Shown piece after piece: positions 54,158 to 63,934 of a DNA stretch of 64,000 nucleotides. Every line of letters begins with the position of its first letter. Positions within the stretch are counted from its first letter, which is position 1. Source of the DNA: Marinobacterium sp. LSUCC0821 (lineage in GTDB: Bacteria > Pseudomonadota > Gammaproteobacteria > Pseudomonadales > Balneatricaceae); the NCBI RefSeq assembly GCF_012848475.1, contig NZ_CP051666.1, positions 519,501-583,500 on the forward strand, in the 5' to 3' direction. The notes under the pieces were generated by a model that saw only the letters and a list, made by a program, of their open reading frames with translations, did not search any database and was not told the DNA's origin. Position numbers and translations under genes: made by a program.

Positions 54158-55387
54158 ATGTTTACGAATATTCCCAATATCAGGCACCTTAGGGTATTCA
54201 TTGAGGTTGCAAAGGCTGGCGGTATTAGTCAGGCGTCGAGTAGGGTTTTTCTCTCTCAGCCAGCGATGACCCAAGCAATTGCTAAACTCGAGAAGATGCT
54301 CGACGTTAAGCTATTCGATCGTCAGACCAGTGGCATGTACTTAACGGATGCCGGCAAACTCTGGATGCTGCGTGTAGAGCGTGCCTTTGATTATCTAATT
54401 CAAGGCTTCTCCGAGATTCAGGCGCATCCAGTATCGCGCCGTTTGAATCAGGGCGAACAAGCACTCTCTCAGATTACGACGACACAACTGAAGGCTTTGG
54501 TGGCTGTCAGTGATGCGCAAAACTTTAGCGTGGCGGGTCGTGCGCTCGGGGTTTCGCAATCCTCATTGCATCGTGCTTGTCGAGATCTTGAGTCGGTTTT
54601 AGGTGTATCCCTGTTTGAAAAAACAAGCTTAGGAATAGCTTCAACTAAGTTTGCTAAATCATTGACTAAAAATGTAAAACTTTCTGTATCTGAGCTTCAT
54701 CAAGGGCTGCAGGAGCTCTCTGGTTTAGGTGATCGACAAGAGGTGGGTCGCTTGCGAATAGGTAGTATGCCGTTGGCAAGAACCTCGCTGATGCCCTCTG
54801 TTATAAACCAATTTAGTCGAGACTTTCCGGGTATCACTTTAGAGCTTGTCGATGGTCCTTATGAGGATCTTCTCACTCACTTACTACAAGGTGATCTTGA
54901 TATTCTGGTTGGTGCTTTGCGTTTCCCACCACCGACTGATGAGCTGACCCAAGAGGAGCTCATTTCACCGCCGCTTGCGGTTGTTGGTAGAAAGGGCCAT
55001 CCCGCGATTGCTCGTAATGATCTCACGCCGAGTGTACTGATGGGTTATGGTTGGGTAGTTCCGCGAAGCAGGGCACCAACAAGACAGCTTTTTGAAGATC
55101 TTATCGTCGCTAAATCGGATATTGAGGTCTCATCACTGATCGAGACCAGCTCCCAGGTGTTGATTCGCGAACTGCTGATGGGTAGTGACCGTCTAACACT
55201 AATATCTCGACATCAGGTCGAGTATGAGTTGCTAAGTGGCGCCTTAGAGGTGATTCCATTCGAGTTATCACATACTCGTCGCCCTATTGGTATTACTCAT
55301 CGTACTAACTGGCAACCAACATCGGCACAGCAAAAAATTATCGATATGTTCCGATATGCCGCATCTCTTTATAGTGGAGATGAGTAA
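54158..55387 (+). CDS. LysR-type regulator with two tandem HTH domains, probable lig-operon regulator
   Basis: A 409-aa LysR-type regulator, about 100 residues longer than usual. It has a first winged HTH at about 8-68 (ISQASSRVFLSQPAMTQAI and LEKMLDVKLFDR), then a second HTH at about 108-170 (FSVAGRALGVSQSSLHRAC and LESVLGVSLFEK), and one effector domain at about 190-405. The GalR/PmdR/LigR-type regulators of protocatechuate or gallate pathways are usually single-HTH LysR proteins. Its position opposite ligJ and beside ligC makes it the likely regulator, with a pathway intermediate as effector. The second HTH is a rare arrangement. Confidence 0.87.
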   Translation: MFTNIPNIRHLRVFIEVAKAGGISQASSRVFLSQPAMTQAIAKLEKMLDVKLFDRQTSGMYLTDAGKLWMLRVERAFDYLIQGFSEIQAHPVSRRLNQGEQALSQITTTQLKALVAVSDAQNFSVAGRALGVSQSSLHRACRDLESVLGVSLFEKTSLGIASTKFAKSLTKNVKLSVSELHQGLQELSGLGDRQEVGRLRIGSMPLARTSLMPSVINQFSRDFPGITLELVDGPYEDLLTHLLQGDLDILVGALRFPPPTDELTQEELISPPLAVVGRKGHPAIARNDLTPSVLMGYGWVVPRSRAPTRQLFEDLIVAKSDIEVSSLIETSSQVLIRELLMGSDRLTLISRHQVEYELLSGALEVIPFELSHTRRPIGITHRTNWQPTSAQQKIIDMFRYAASLYSGDE

Positions 55388-55527
55388 TGCCTTTCACTTT
55401 TTTGAATGGCAAATGAGCTAATTTTAGTTTCAGGCTGGCATAGGGATTGTTAGCCTAGTAATCATTCTTGGATGCCTATGTTTAGCAAGAGCATCTTTCG
55501 AACCCTTAAAAAGATTTGGAGTTGATA

Positions 55528-56475
55528 ATGAGAATTTGTGTTGCTGGCGCTATGGGCGCTTTCGGCCTTAAGCACTTAGATGCACTGAGCGCTATTGATG
55601 GCGTTGAAGTAACTTCGGTTGTTGGTACAAAACCTGATGCGATCAAAGCCTTTGCTGAAGAGCGTAATATCGGTCACTACACAACAGACCTTGCTGAATC
55701 ACTTGCACGTGATGACGTTGATGCCGTGATTCTAGCAACTCCAACTCAGATGCACGCATCGCAGTCTATTCAGTGTCTAGAAGCTGGCAAACACGTGATG
55801 GTTGAGATCCCAATGGCTGATAACATTGAAGACTCAATCAAGCTTGTAGAGACTCAGAAGCGTACTGGCCTTGTTGCAATGTCTGGTCAGACGCGTCGTT
55901 TCAACCCAAGCCACCAGTGGATCCATAACAAGGTTCAGGCGGGTGAGTTGAAGATTCAGCAGATGGACGTGCAGACTTACTTCTTCCGTCGTTCAAACAA
56001 AAACGCTCTAGGTCTAGCGCGCTCTTGGACTGACCACCTGCTATGGCACCATGCTTGTCACACAGTTGACCTATTCGGTTACCAGACTGGTGAGAAGATC
56101 GTTAAGTCACAAGCACTTCAGGGTCCTATCCACCCAGAACTTAACATCGCGATGGATATGTCTATTGGTATGAAGTCAGAGAGCGGCGCAATCTGTACCC
56201 TATCTCTATCATTCAACAACGATGGCCCATTCGGTACTTTCTTCCGTTACATCTGTGATAACGGCACCTACCTTGCTCGTTACGATGATCTTTACGACGG
56301 TAACGACAACAAGATCGATCTTTCTGGTGTTGCTGTATCTAACAACGGTATCGAACTTCAGGATCGTGAGTTCATCGCGGCAATCCGTGAAGGTCGCGAG
56401 CCAAACTCAAGCGTTGCTCAGGTTCTTCCAGCAATGGAAACTTTGCACGCTCTAGAGCAGTGTCTAAACGACTAA
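55528..56475 (+). CDS. ligC: 4-Carboxy-2-hydroxymuconate-6-semialdehyde dehydrogenase
   Basis: A 315-aa Gfo/Idh/MocA-family NADP-dependent dehydrogenase that oxidises the cyclised hemiacetal of the ring-cleavage product to 2-pyrone-4,6-dicarboxylate. The N-terminal Rossmann loop GAMGAFGLKHL, ATPTQMHASQ and GKHVMVEIPMAD, then GQTRRFNPSHQWIHN and SWTDHLLWHHACHTVDLF, match LigC closely along the whole chain. ATG at 55528 with GGAG 6 nt upstream is chosen. It lies downstream of the LysR gene, apart from the other lig genes. Confidence 0.94.
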   Translation: MRICVAGAMGAFGLKHLDALSAIDGVEVTSVVGTKPDAIKAFAEERNIGHYTTDLAESLARDDVDAVILATPTQMHASQSIQCLEAGKHVMVEIPMADNIEDSIKLVETQKRTGLVAMSGQTRRFNPSHQWIHNKVQAGELKIQQMDVQTYFFRRSNKNALGLARSWTDHLLWHHACHTVDLFGYQTGEKIVKSQALQGPIHPELNIAMDMSIGMKSESGAICTLSLSFNNDGPFGTFFRYICDNGTYLARYDDLYDGNDNKIDLSGVAVSNNGIELQDREFIAAIREGREPNSSVAQVLPAMETLHALEQCLND

Positions 56476-56490
56476 TCCCTGCTTGAATAG

Positions 56491-56520
56491 AAAAGGCCGC
56501 ATTGCGGCCTTTTTGTTTTC
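56491..56520 (+). terminator. Terminator of ligC
   Basis: AAAAGGCCGC pairs with GCGGCCTTTT around ATT, followed by TGTTTTC. It starts 16 bases after the ligC stop. Confidence 0.88.
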
Positions 56521-56549
56521 TGCAGTATCTGGAAATGGCTGATAGATTT

Positions 56550-56581
56550 CTCGGCTTGCACTGCGTGCAATTCGCTCCTAC
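56550..56581 (-). repeat. Diverged REP-like element (reverse orientation)
   Basis: This element has the same edges as the REP family (CGGCTTG on one side and CGCTCCTAC on the other) around a TGCA-GTGCA stem-loop. It lies between convergent ligC and the AEC transporter gene. Confidence 0.68.
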
Positions 56582-56624
56582 AGTCGGACTTCGTAATGGA
56601 TCACTGGAAGACGCTGAGAGTGTT

Positions 56625-56703
56625 GGGTCAGACCGCGGAGGGTCAGACCCGTTGCTCCGTAAATAGTTTGCCGCTCGGGGTCTGTCCCTCCGGGACTGAC
56701 CCC
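56625..56703. repeat. Composite direct/inverted repeat of a GGGTCAGACC motif
   Basis: GGGTCAGACC occurs at 56625-56634 and 56640-56649, and a long imperfect hairpin (GGGGTC...GACCCC with inner TCCC/GGGA) lies at 56677-56703. Together they form a palindrome-rich block upstream of the AEC stop, on the non-coding side. The origin is unclear. Confidence 0.6.
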
Positions 56704-56723
56704 ACTTTACAATTACGCTCGAA

Positions 56724-57656
56724 CTACAACACAAACGCCAAAAAGCCATTCAACGTTACATAGGCTGTAACGGTCGCTGCAAGCAGTGAGCTTGCTGCTA
56801 CTTTACCAGCACCATAGGGCCCTGCTAAAACCGGAAACACTGTTAGCATCGGCGATGCTGCTGTAATCACAGCTGCGGTGTAAAGGATTGGATCCATAGG
56901 TCCCCAGGCTGCCAATACTGCAATCATGATGAGAGGGTGCAGTACCAGTTTAGATAGCGTAACCGTTGAGATCGCGCGCAGATCACCCTTGATAGAGTTA
57001 CCTACCAAAGATCCGCCAATCATAATGAGCGCTGTTGCTGCCGCACCACTGGCTAGCATGCCTAATGACTGCTGAATAAATGCAGGAAAGTGCAGCCCTA
57101 ATGCAGACATGGTTAAACCCGCAGCAACTGCCAGTAGGATAGGGTTGGATATTAAGCGTTTGCCGATTTTGCTAAGAATCTGCTTAGTTCCATCCGCAGC
57201 TGAGGTTGCCACTTTCCACTCAGTAACAAAAAGCGCAACAGGCATGACAAGGAGGTTCTCTACCAGCACACAAAGAGCAAACACTTTGGTTGCGTGGTCT
57301 GGCATCACCTGCAGCAATATAGGTAGACCCACAAACATGCTGTTTGGGATGGCGCCACCCATGGCAAGAATACTCGCTTCGCTACCTTTGCTATTGGTGA
57401 AGCGACTGATCAGAAAGTTGGCCACAAAGTAGGTGATCACACTCGCTAATCCATAGGTGATCATAAAGTCCGGTTTGATCAACTCTTGCGGTGTGCTTTT
57501 GGTTAGGTTGATCAACATAATTCCGGGTACTGCAAAGTAGAGTACGAAACGGCCTAATGCTGGAATGTGTTCTGGCAGTAACACTTTTTTGTAGACGCCC
57601 AGATAGCCCAGCGCGATTAGAAAAAAGAGGGGAGAGGTGATCGCTAATACGTTCAA
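56724..57656 (-). CDS. AEC family transporter (auxin efflux carrier-like)
   Basis: A 310-aa inner-membrane protein with about ten helices in the AEC/bile-acid-symporter-like fold. GYLGVYKKVLLPEHIPALGRFVLYFAVPG near the N-terminus and the FPVLAGPYGAGKVAASSLLAA end are typical. AEC members such as MdcF and MleP move organic acids. It lies next to the lig cluster but in its own unit, so substrate and involvement are unproven. The start is TTG at 57654-57656, with AAGGAAT upstream. Confidence 0.9.
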   Translation of the reverse strand: MNVLAITSPLFFLIALGYLGVYKKVLLPEHIPALGRFVLYFAVPGIMLINLTKSTPQELIKPDFMITYGLASVITYFVANFLISRFTNSKGSEASILAMGGAIPNSMFVGLPILLQVMPDHATKVFALCVLVENLLVMPVALFVTEWKVATSAADGTKQILSKIGKRLISNPILLAVAAGLTMSALGLHFPAFIQQSLGMLASGAAATALIMIGGSLVGNSIKGDLRAISTVTLSKLVLHPLIMIAVLAAWGPMDPILYTAAVITAASPMLTVFPVLAGPYGAGKVAASSLLAATVTAYVTLNGFLAFVL

Positions 57657-57842
57657 GCTTCTATTCCTTGTGAAGCGGATTGGTTGCGCTATTCTACATC
57701 AAAGTGATCTGCTGGAATGAGTCTCTTTCCAGGATAATTCCAATCTTTAGAGCCATAGTTGCCCGTAAGGGCAGAGTTTTCTTGATATGGCCGCGCCCTG
57801 TCAGTAATCTTGTTGTAAATAGAGAAAAGGCGCATTGCCCTG

Positions 57843-59681
57843 ATGCATACTCCCTCGTACCGCTCATTTAATACCTTCTCGACTCGCACTCAGTTGTTCG
57901 ATTCAATTTTACATCTGTTGCTTTGGGTTTCGGGTGCAATGGCAGTGGTCGCATCTGTTAAATATCTATTGATTGGTGGGGGTAGCGAGTGGAGTTTTAT
58001 CCCTCTACCGCTGACACTGTTACTTATAAAACTGTTTGGTAACGGCGTCTCTACAACGATTAAGGCATCTCTAGTCATTCTGGTGATGTTGATCAACGCT
58101 TTTTTCGTGCAGATCTACGGCGGCTCTTTAGATTTAACGCTCTGGTGTGGTCTTCTCTACCCCGTCTTTTTGAGGTTCCTAATTCCACAATCTGCGATTT
58201 TGGCTGTTGTCCCTCTATCGATCTTTATATTCGCCTGGCTCTCTCACTACGCAGTTGGACTCAATGGTGCCGTCCTCTATTCGCAGGATGATAAATTCAT
58301 CGTCCATTTCCCTACGATACTTTTTGCCATTCTTGGTTACTACACCATCTCGATTATGTTCAATCAGGTCTACCGCTACACAGCGCTTAAAGAGATGGAC
58401 CTTGATAATAATATGGCCCAAGGGTTGCTGGATGAGTTGCAGCTAGAAGCACACTTCAATTGGCTGCGCCACAAAAATGAGGACGATACCTCTGTTCGTG
58501 TCTACGGTATTCGCGTTGCAGGTCTTAATGTTGATAGTTCATCCCAAACTGCTCCGGAATTAACGCTGGTATCCGCCTTTAATAATCTGCTTAGAAGCCG
58601 TCTACCGATAGGTGTCAGTATTGGGCGTCTGAAAAATGGGGATTACGTCGTTATGGCGGAGCGTCGATACTGGGACGCCTTTGAGACGGGGCTTCGCTCG
58701 CTTTTACACGACAGTTTAGAGATTGATGGCAGCTACATATCTATTGAGCCATCTATAGCTACTTCTGATGCGCCAACCGACGGTGCTACTCTCAAAAATA
58801 TCCTAAGTAATCTAAACACGGTCTTCGAACGTGCTCTAGAGGAGCGTAAGCTCTTTGCTCGCTACACTTTGCAGGATCGTGAACGACAGAGCTCTCGTAA
58901 GCAGTTTAGTGTTAGCGATTTGCTTGCCGCGATCGATCAGCGACAACTCGAGGTACACTTTCAGCCGAAGATCGATATTCAAAATGAAGATCAGTTAGTG
59001 GGTGCAGAAGCTCTAGTTCGCTGGCGTCATCCTGAATTAGGTTTGCTCTATCCGGGTGACTTCGTTGATGAGATGGAGCGCTCTGCAGTTCGTTTGAACT
59101 TTGTAAATTTCATCATCGAAGAGAGTGCTAAGTTCTGCTACCAGTTGCAGGAGGCGGGCCATCCCATCGAGATCTCATTCAATTTGAATGCACATGATAT
59201 TCAGGACCTTCGCGTAACTGCCGATCTACATCGTGTGCAGTCTGATTACAATTTCCCACCTAACCTGATGCAGATAGAGGTGAGTGAGCATGAGACCAGC
59301 GTTAGCTTGGACTCCTTAACTCGAGCACTAAACGCAATACGTGAACTTGGTTATGGCGTATCGCTCGATGATTTCGGTACAGGTATGAGTTCACTTAGCT
59401 ATTTCCAAGCACTGCCTGTAGATACGGTGAAGATAGACCGCCGATTCGTGCATGACCTACACCTCAATCCATCCTCTGAGCAGGTGGTTAGAATGATCAC
59501 GAGTCTTGCTAAGAGTGAGGGCTGTGCTCTGGTGGCCGAAGGTGCTGAGGTGTCAGAAGAGATTGATGTGCTTCGCAAAATTGGGGTTAACCAGGTGCAG
59601 GGCTTCTACTTTGGAGCAGCGCTCGATGCCGAGGCTTTCTTCAAACAGTATGGTTTAACTATCAAGGAAGATGACGAATGA
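57843..59681 (+). CDS. Membrane-bound EAL-domain c-di-GMP phosphodiesterase with degenerate GGDEF
   Basis: A 612-aa protein. Residues about 17-185 hold six or so membrane helices (a MASE-like sensor). A degenerate GGDEF domain follows (about 200-350), with NGDYV where GGDEF should be. The C-terminal EAL domain (about 365-605) looks active: EALVRW, N of NLNAHD, E of EVSEHE, DDFGTG, K of KIDRRF, AEGAEV and QGFYFG. It probably lowers c-di-GMP, controlled by its membrane domain. Its stop overlaps the next start (ATGA). Confidence 0.9.
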   Translation: MHTPSYRSFNTFSTRTQLFDSILHLLLWVSGAMAVVASVKYLLIGGGSEWSFIPLPLTLLLIKLFGNGVSTTIKASLVILVMLINAFFVQIYGGSLDLTLWCGLLYPVFLRFLIPQSAILAVVPLSIFIFAWLSHYAVGLNGAVLYSQDDKFIVHFPTILFAILGYYTISIMFNQVYRYTALKEMDLDNNMAQGLLDELQLEAHFNWLRHKNEDDTSVRVYGIRVAGLNVDSSSQTAPELTLVSAFNNLLRSRLPIGVSIGRLKNGDYVVMAERRYWDAFETGLRSLLHDSLEIDGSYISIEPSIATSDAPTDGATLKNILSNLNTVFERALEERKLFARYTLQDRERQSSRKQFSVSDLLAAIDQRQLEVHFQPKIDIQNEDQLVGAEALVRWRHPELGLLYPGDFVDEMERSAVRLNFVNFIIEESAKFCYQLQEAGHPIEISFNLNAHDIQDLRVTADLHRVQSDYNFPPNLMQIEVSEHETSVSLDSLTRALNAIRELGYGVSLDDFGTGMSSLSYFQALPVDTVKIDRRFVHDLHLNPSSEQVVRMITSLAKSEGCALVAEGAEVSEEIDVLRKIGVNQVQGFYFGAALDAEAFFKQYGLTIKEDDE

Positions 59682-60709
59682 GTTACAGAGCAGACCCAAA
59701 ACGTTACGACACAATGAAGTATCGTAAGTGCGGCCGTTCAGGTTTAAAACTACCAGCAATCTCATTGGGCCTTTGGCATAACTTTGGTGACGATACACCT
59801 CACCAAACAAAGCGCGATATGTGCACACGAGCTTTTGATTTAGGCATTACTCACTTTGATCTCGCCAACAACTATGGGCCGCCTGCGGGCAGTGCTGAGT
59901 TGGCTTTTGGTCGTATTTTAAAAGAGGAGTTCGCAGGTTATCGCGATGAGCTCATTATCTCTTCCAAAGCGGGCTACGATATGTGGCCTGGTCCTTATGG
60001 AGAGTGGGGGAGCCGTAAGTACCTTATCGCCTCTTGTGATCAATCTTTAAAACGTATGGGGTTGGATTACGTAGATATCTTCTACTCACACCGTTTTGAT
60101 CCCAACACCCCGTTAGAAGAGACGATGGGGGCGTTAGATCAGATCGTGCGCTCTGGCAAAGCGCTCTATGTTGGTATCTCTTCCTACAACTCTGCTCGTA
60201 CCCGAGAGGCGGTTGCGATACTGGAAGAGTTGGGTACACCCTGTTTAATCCATCAGCCTAGTTACAACATGCTCAATCGTTGGGTGGAGCAGGATGGCTT
60301 GCGCGAGACGCTCGCTGAACTTGGTGTAGGTTCCATTGCCTTTACTCCGTTGGCGCAAGGGATGCTAACGGGTAAGTACCTAAAGGGTATCCCTGAAGGG
60401 AGTCGTGCGACTCAGGGGAAATCATTAGAACCAGATACTCTAACGCCTGAGGTTATCGACTCGTTAAATCGCCTTAATGATATTGCCGCAGCCCGTGGTC
60501 AGAGTTTGGCGCAACTGGCCATCGCTTGGGTGCTGCGTGAAGAGAAGATCACCACGGCATTGATTGGTGCCTCATCAGTTTCTCAGATAGAGGAAGCGGT
60601 GGGTGCTATTGATCAACTCGAATTTACCGAAGCTGAGTTAGCTGCGATAGATGCAGCCTCTATGGATGCGGGTATTAACCTTTGGGCGCAATCCTCTGAA
60701 AGTGAATAA
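59678..60709 (+). CDS. Aldo/keto reductase, YghZ/Gpr type
   Basis: A 343-aa NADPH-dependent reductase of the AKR14/YghZ type, which reduces L-glyceraldehyde 3-phosphate or methylglyoxal-like aldehydes. The catalytic tetrad is visible as DLANNYG (Asp, Tyr) and SSKAG (Lys), with His in YSHRFD. ALYVGISSYN and the cofactor region IGASSVSQIEEAV match the family. It overlaps the EAL gene by 4 bases and is probably co-translated with it. No functional link is obvious. Confidence 0.9.
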   Translation: MSYRADPKRYDTMKYRKCGRSGLKLPAISLGLWHNFGDDTPHQTKRDMCTRAFDLGITHFDLANNYGPPAGSAELAFGRILKEEFAGYRDELIISSKAGYDMWPGPYGEWGSRKYLIASCDQSLKRMGLDYVDIFYSHRFDPNTPLEETMGALDQIVRSGKALYVGISSYNSARTREAVAILEELGTPCLIHQPSYNMLNRWVEQDGLRETLAELGVGSIAFTPLAQGMLTGKYLKGIPEGSRATQGKSLEPDTLTPEVIDSLNRLNDIAAARGQSLAQLAIAWVLREEKITTALIGASSVSQIEEAVGAIDQLEFTEAELAAIDAASMDAGINLWAQSSESE

Positions 60710-60767
60710 AGATTAAAGAGGAGCCAGCAGAATAAGTTGGCGTGTTTAATTGCATCAGCAAGAGTAG

Positions 60768-62417
<1,650 letters not shown>

Positions 62418-62457
62418 AAATATCGGGGCCTGCGCGTAGCGAAGGCCCCGGAAAATT

Positions 62458-62492
62458 GTAGGAGCGCATTACCCGCAGGGTAAGCCGCGATC
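62458..62492 (+). repeat. REP-like element
   Basis: A 35-nt copy with the GTAGGAGCGCATT and AAGCCGCGATC edges around ACCCGC-AGGGT. It lies between pgm and the VOC gene. A CGGGGCCT/AGGCCCCG hairpin precedes it at 62424-62450. Confidence 0.78.
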
Positions 62493-62515
62493 AATTCCCA
62501 TTAAGGAAAGTAGTC

Positions 62516-62956
62516 ATGAAATACCTTCACACCATGGTTCGTGTAACCGATATTGATGCATCGCTAGCCTTCTATTGTGATGCTTTAGGAATGGTTGAGA
62601 TCTCCCGTAAAGAGAGTGAAGCGGGGCGTTTTACACTTATCTTTTTAGCAGCTCCGAATGATGCAGAGCGCGGCAGGGCTGAGCAGGCGCCGCTGCTTGA
62701 GTTGACCTATAACTGGGATCCGGAAGCTTATGAAGGTGGCCGTAACTTTGGCCACCTAGCTTTCGCAGTGGATGATATTTACGCTACCTGTGCCCACATG
62801 CAAGCTTGTGGTGTAGTGATTAACCGACCACCGCGAGATGGTCGAATGGCTTTTGTTCGCTCTCCCGATTTGATCTCAGTAGAGCTATTGCAAAAAGGTG
62901 ATGCACTAGCACCTGCTGAACCTTGGCTATCGATGGCCAACATAGGTGAGTGGTAG
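62516..62956 (+). CDS. VOC-family lactoylglutathione lyase-like protein
   Basis: A 146-aa protein of the vicinal oxygen chelate fold (beta-alpha-beta-beta-beta modules). HTMVRVTDIDASLAFYCDALGM, ELTYNWD, and FGHLAFAVDDIY followed by ISVELLQ match glyoxalase I, with metal ligands likely His6, Glu57-region and the His/Glu of the second half. It would detoxify methylglyoxal with glutathione. Because it is next to hpaD, a role in aromatic degradation is possible but not supported by motif. Confidence 0.87.
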   Translation: MKYLHTMVRVTDIDASLAFYCDALGMVEISRKESEAGRFTLIFLAAPNDAERGRAEQAPLLELTYNWDPEAYEGGRNFGHLAFAVDDIYATCAHMQACGVVINRPPRDGRMAFVRSPDLISVELLQKGDALAPAEPWLSMANIGEW

Positions 62957-62970
62957 CAGATTCGATGTTA

Positions 62971-62998
62971 CAAAAAAGCCCTGTGAATAACAGGGCTT
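62971..62998 (-). terminator. Terminator of hpaD
   Basis: AAGCCCTGT (62977-62985) pairs with ACAGGGCTT (62990-62998) around GAATA. The six As to the left give a U-run on the minus strand, so it ends the hpaD transcript. Confidence 0.82.
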
Positions 62999-63010
62999 AG
63001 TGGAGTCCGA

Positions 63011-63934
63011 TTATAGTCGACTCGCGCCTTCGGTTGACGGAGAGTCAGGGGAAACAGCTTGTGGAACCTGAGATCCTGTCACTTCCGTTACAGGGAAGAT
63101 AGCGTTGATCTGTCCTGTACCTGATGCGCCAAAGTATGGTGTTACCACCTCAGCAGGTGCATTGTATTCGCTCCAGCCTAGTGCACCCATCAGCATTGCC
63201 GTGTCGTGCATAAAGCCTTCGCCGTGACCTTTGGCTGCGTATTCAGGCAGCATTTCACAGAAGTCCTTCCACTGCGCGTTCTTCCACATATCGATCACCA
63301 TGTGGTCAAGATGCTCTAGGAATGGGCTCCAGATCTTGTGAGCAAATTCAGGTGCTTTACCGTTCTGTGCAAAACGGTGCGAGAGCGAACCGCTTGCGAG
63401 AATCGCAACTGTACCGTCGTAGTGCTTCTCAATCGCTTCACGAAGCGCCCAGCCAAGGCGTGCACTGTCGTTAAGGTAGTGCACCATACAAAGAGCTGAA
63501 ATAGAGACAACTTTAAAGTGCTGGTCTTCATTCATGTAACGCATAGGAACAAGTGCTCCGTACTCAGGGGCGAGTGAGGTCTTGTCGTGCGCTAGGGTAT
63601 CGATACCTTGCAGATTACACTCTTTAGCAATGATATGGCCGAGTTCAGGGTTGCCTGGGAACTCATAGGTCATGTGGTTGATAAAGTGTGGTAGTTCGTT
63701 ACTGGTGTAGTCGCCTTTGAAGTGATCGTTACAAAGGATGTGATAACCACCGTTTACGAGCCAGTGGGTATCGAAAACGATGATGGTATCTACGCCTAGT
63801 TCACGACAACGACGGCCGATCTCTTTATGGCCGTCAATTGCTGCTTTACGCGTATCTTTACGAGGACCATCGAACTCTGAGAGGTACATCGATGGTACAT
63901 GTGTAATTTTGGCTGCGAGTGCGAGTTTACCCAT
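63011..63934 (-). CDS. hpaD: 3,4-Dihydroxyphenylacetate 2,3-dioxygenase
   Basis: A 307-aa class III extradiol dioxygenase that cleaves homoprotocatechuate in 4-hydroxyphenylacetate degradation. The N-terminal KLALAAKITHVPSMYLSE (His12 metal ligand), the VFDTHWLVN segment (second His), ASGSLSHRF and the MLPEYA..GEGFMHDTAMLMG end match E. coli HpaD throughout, so the identification is strong. A proline/serine-rich tail of about 20 residues extends past the E. coli end. A GGAAAGTGAGA site precedes the ATG. The rest of the hpa operon should lie beyond the right edge on this strand. Confidence 0.95.
   Translation of the reverse strand: MGKLALAAKITHVPSMYLSEFDGPRKDTRKAAIDGHKEIGRRCRELGVDTIIVFDTHWLVNGGYHILCNDHFKGDYTSNELPHFINHMTYEFPGNPELGHIIAKECNLQGIDTLAHDKTSLAPEYGALVPMRYMNEDQHFKVVSISALCMVHYLNDSARLGWALREAIEKHYDGTVAILASGSLSHRFAQNGKAPEFAHKIWSPFLEHLDHMVIDMWKNAQWKDFCEMLPEYAAKGHGEGFMHDTAMLMGALGWSEYNAPAEVVTPYFGASGTGQINAIFPVTEVTGSQVPQAVSPDSPSTEGASRL

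Noticed and set aside
62424-62450. CGGGGCCT/AGGCCCCG hairpin as a pgm terminator
   Set aside because: There is no T-run after the stem, so it is only a hairpin near a REP element.
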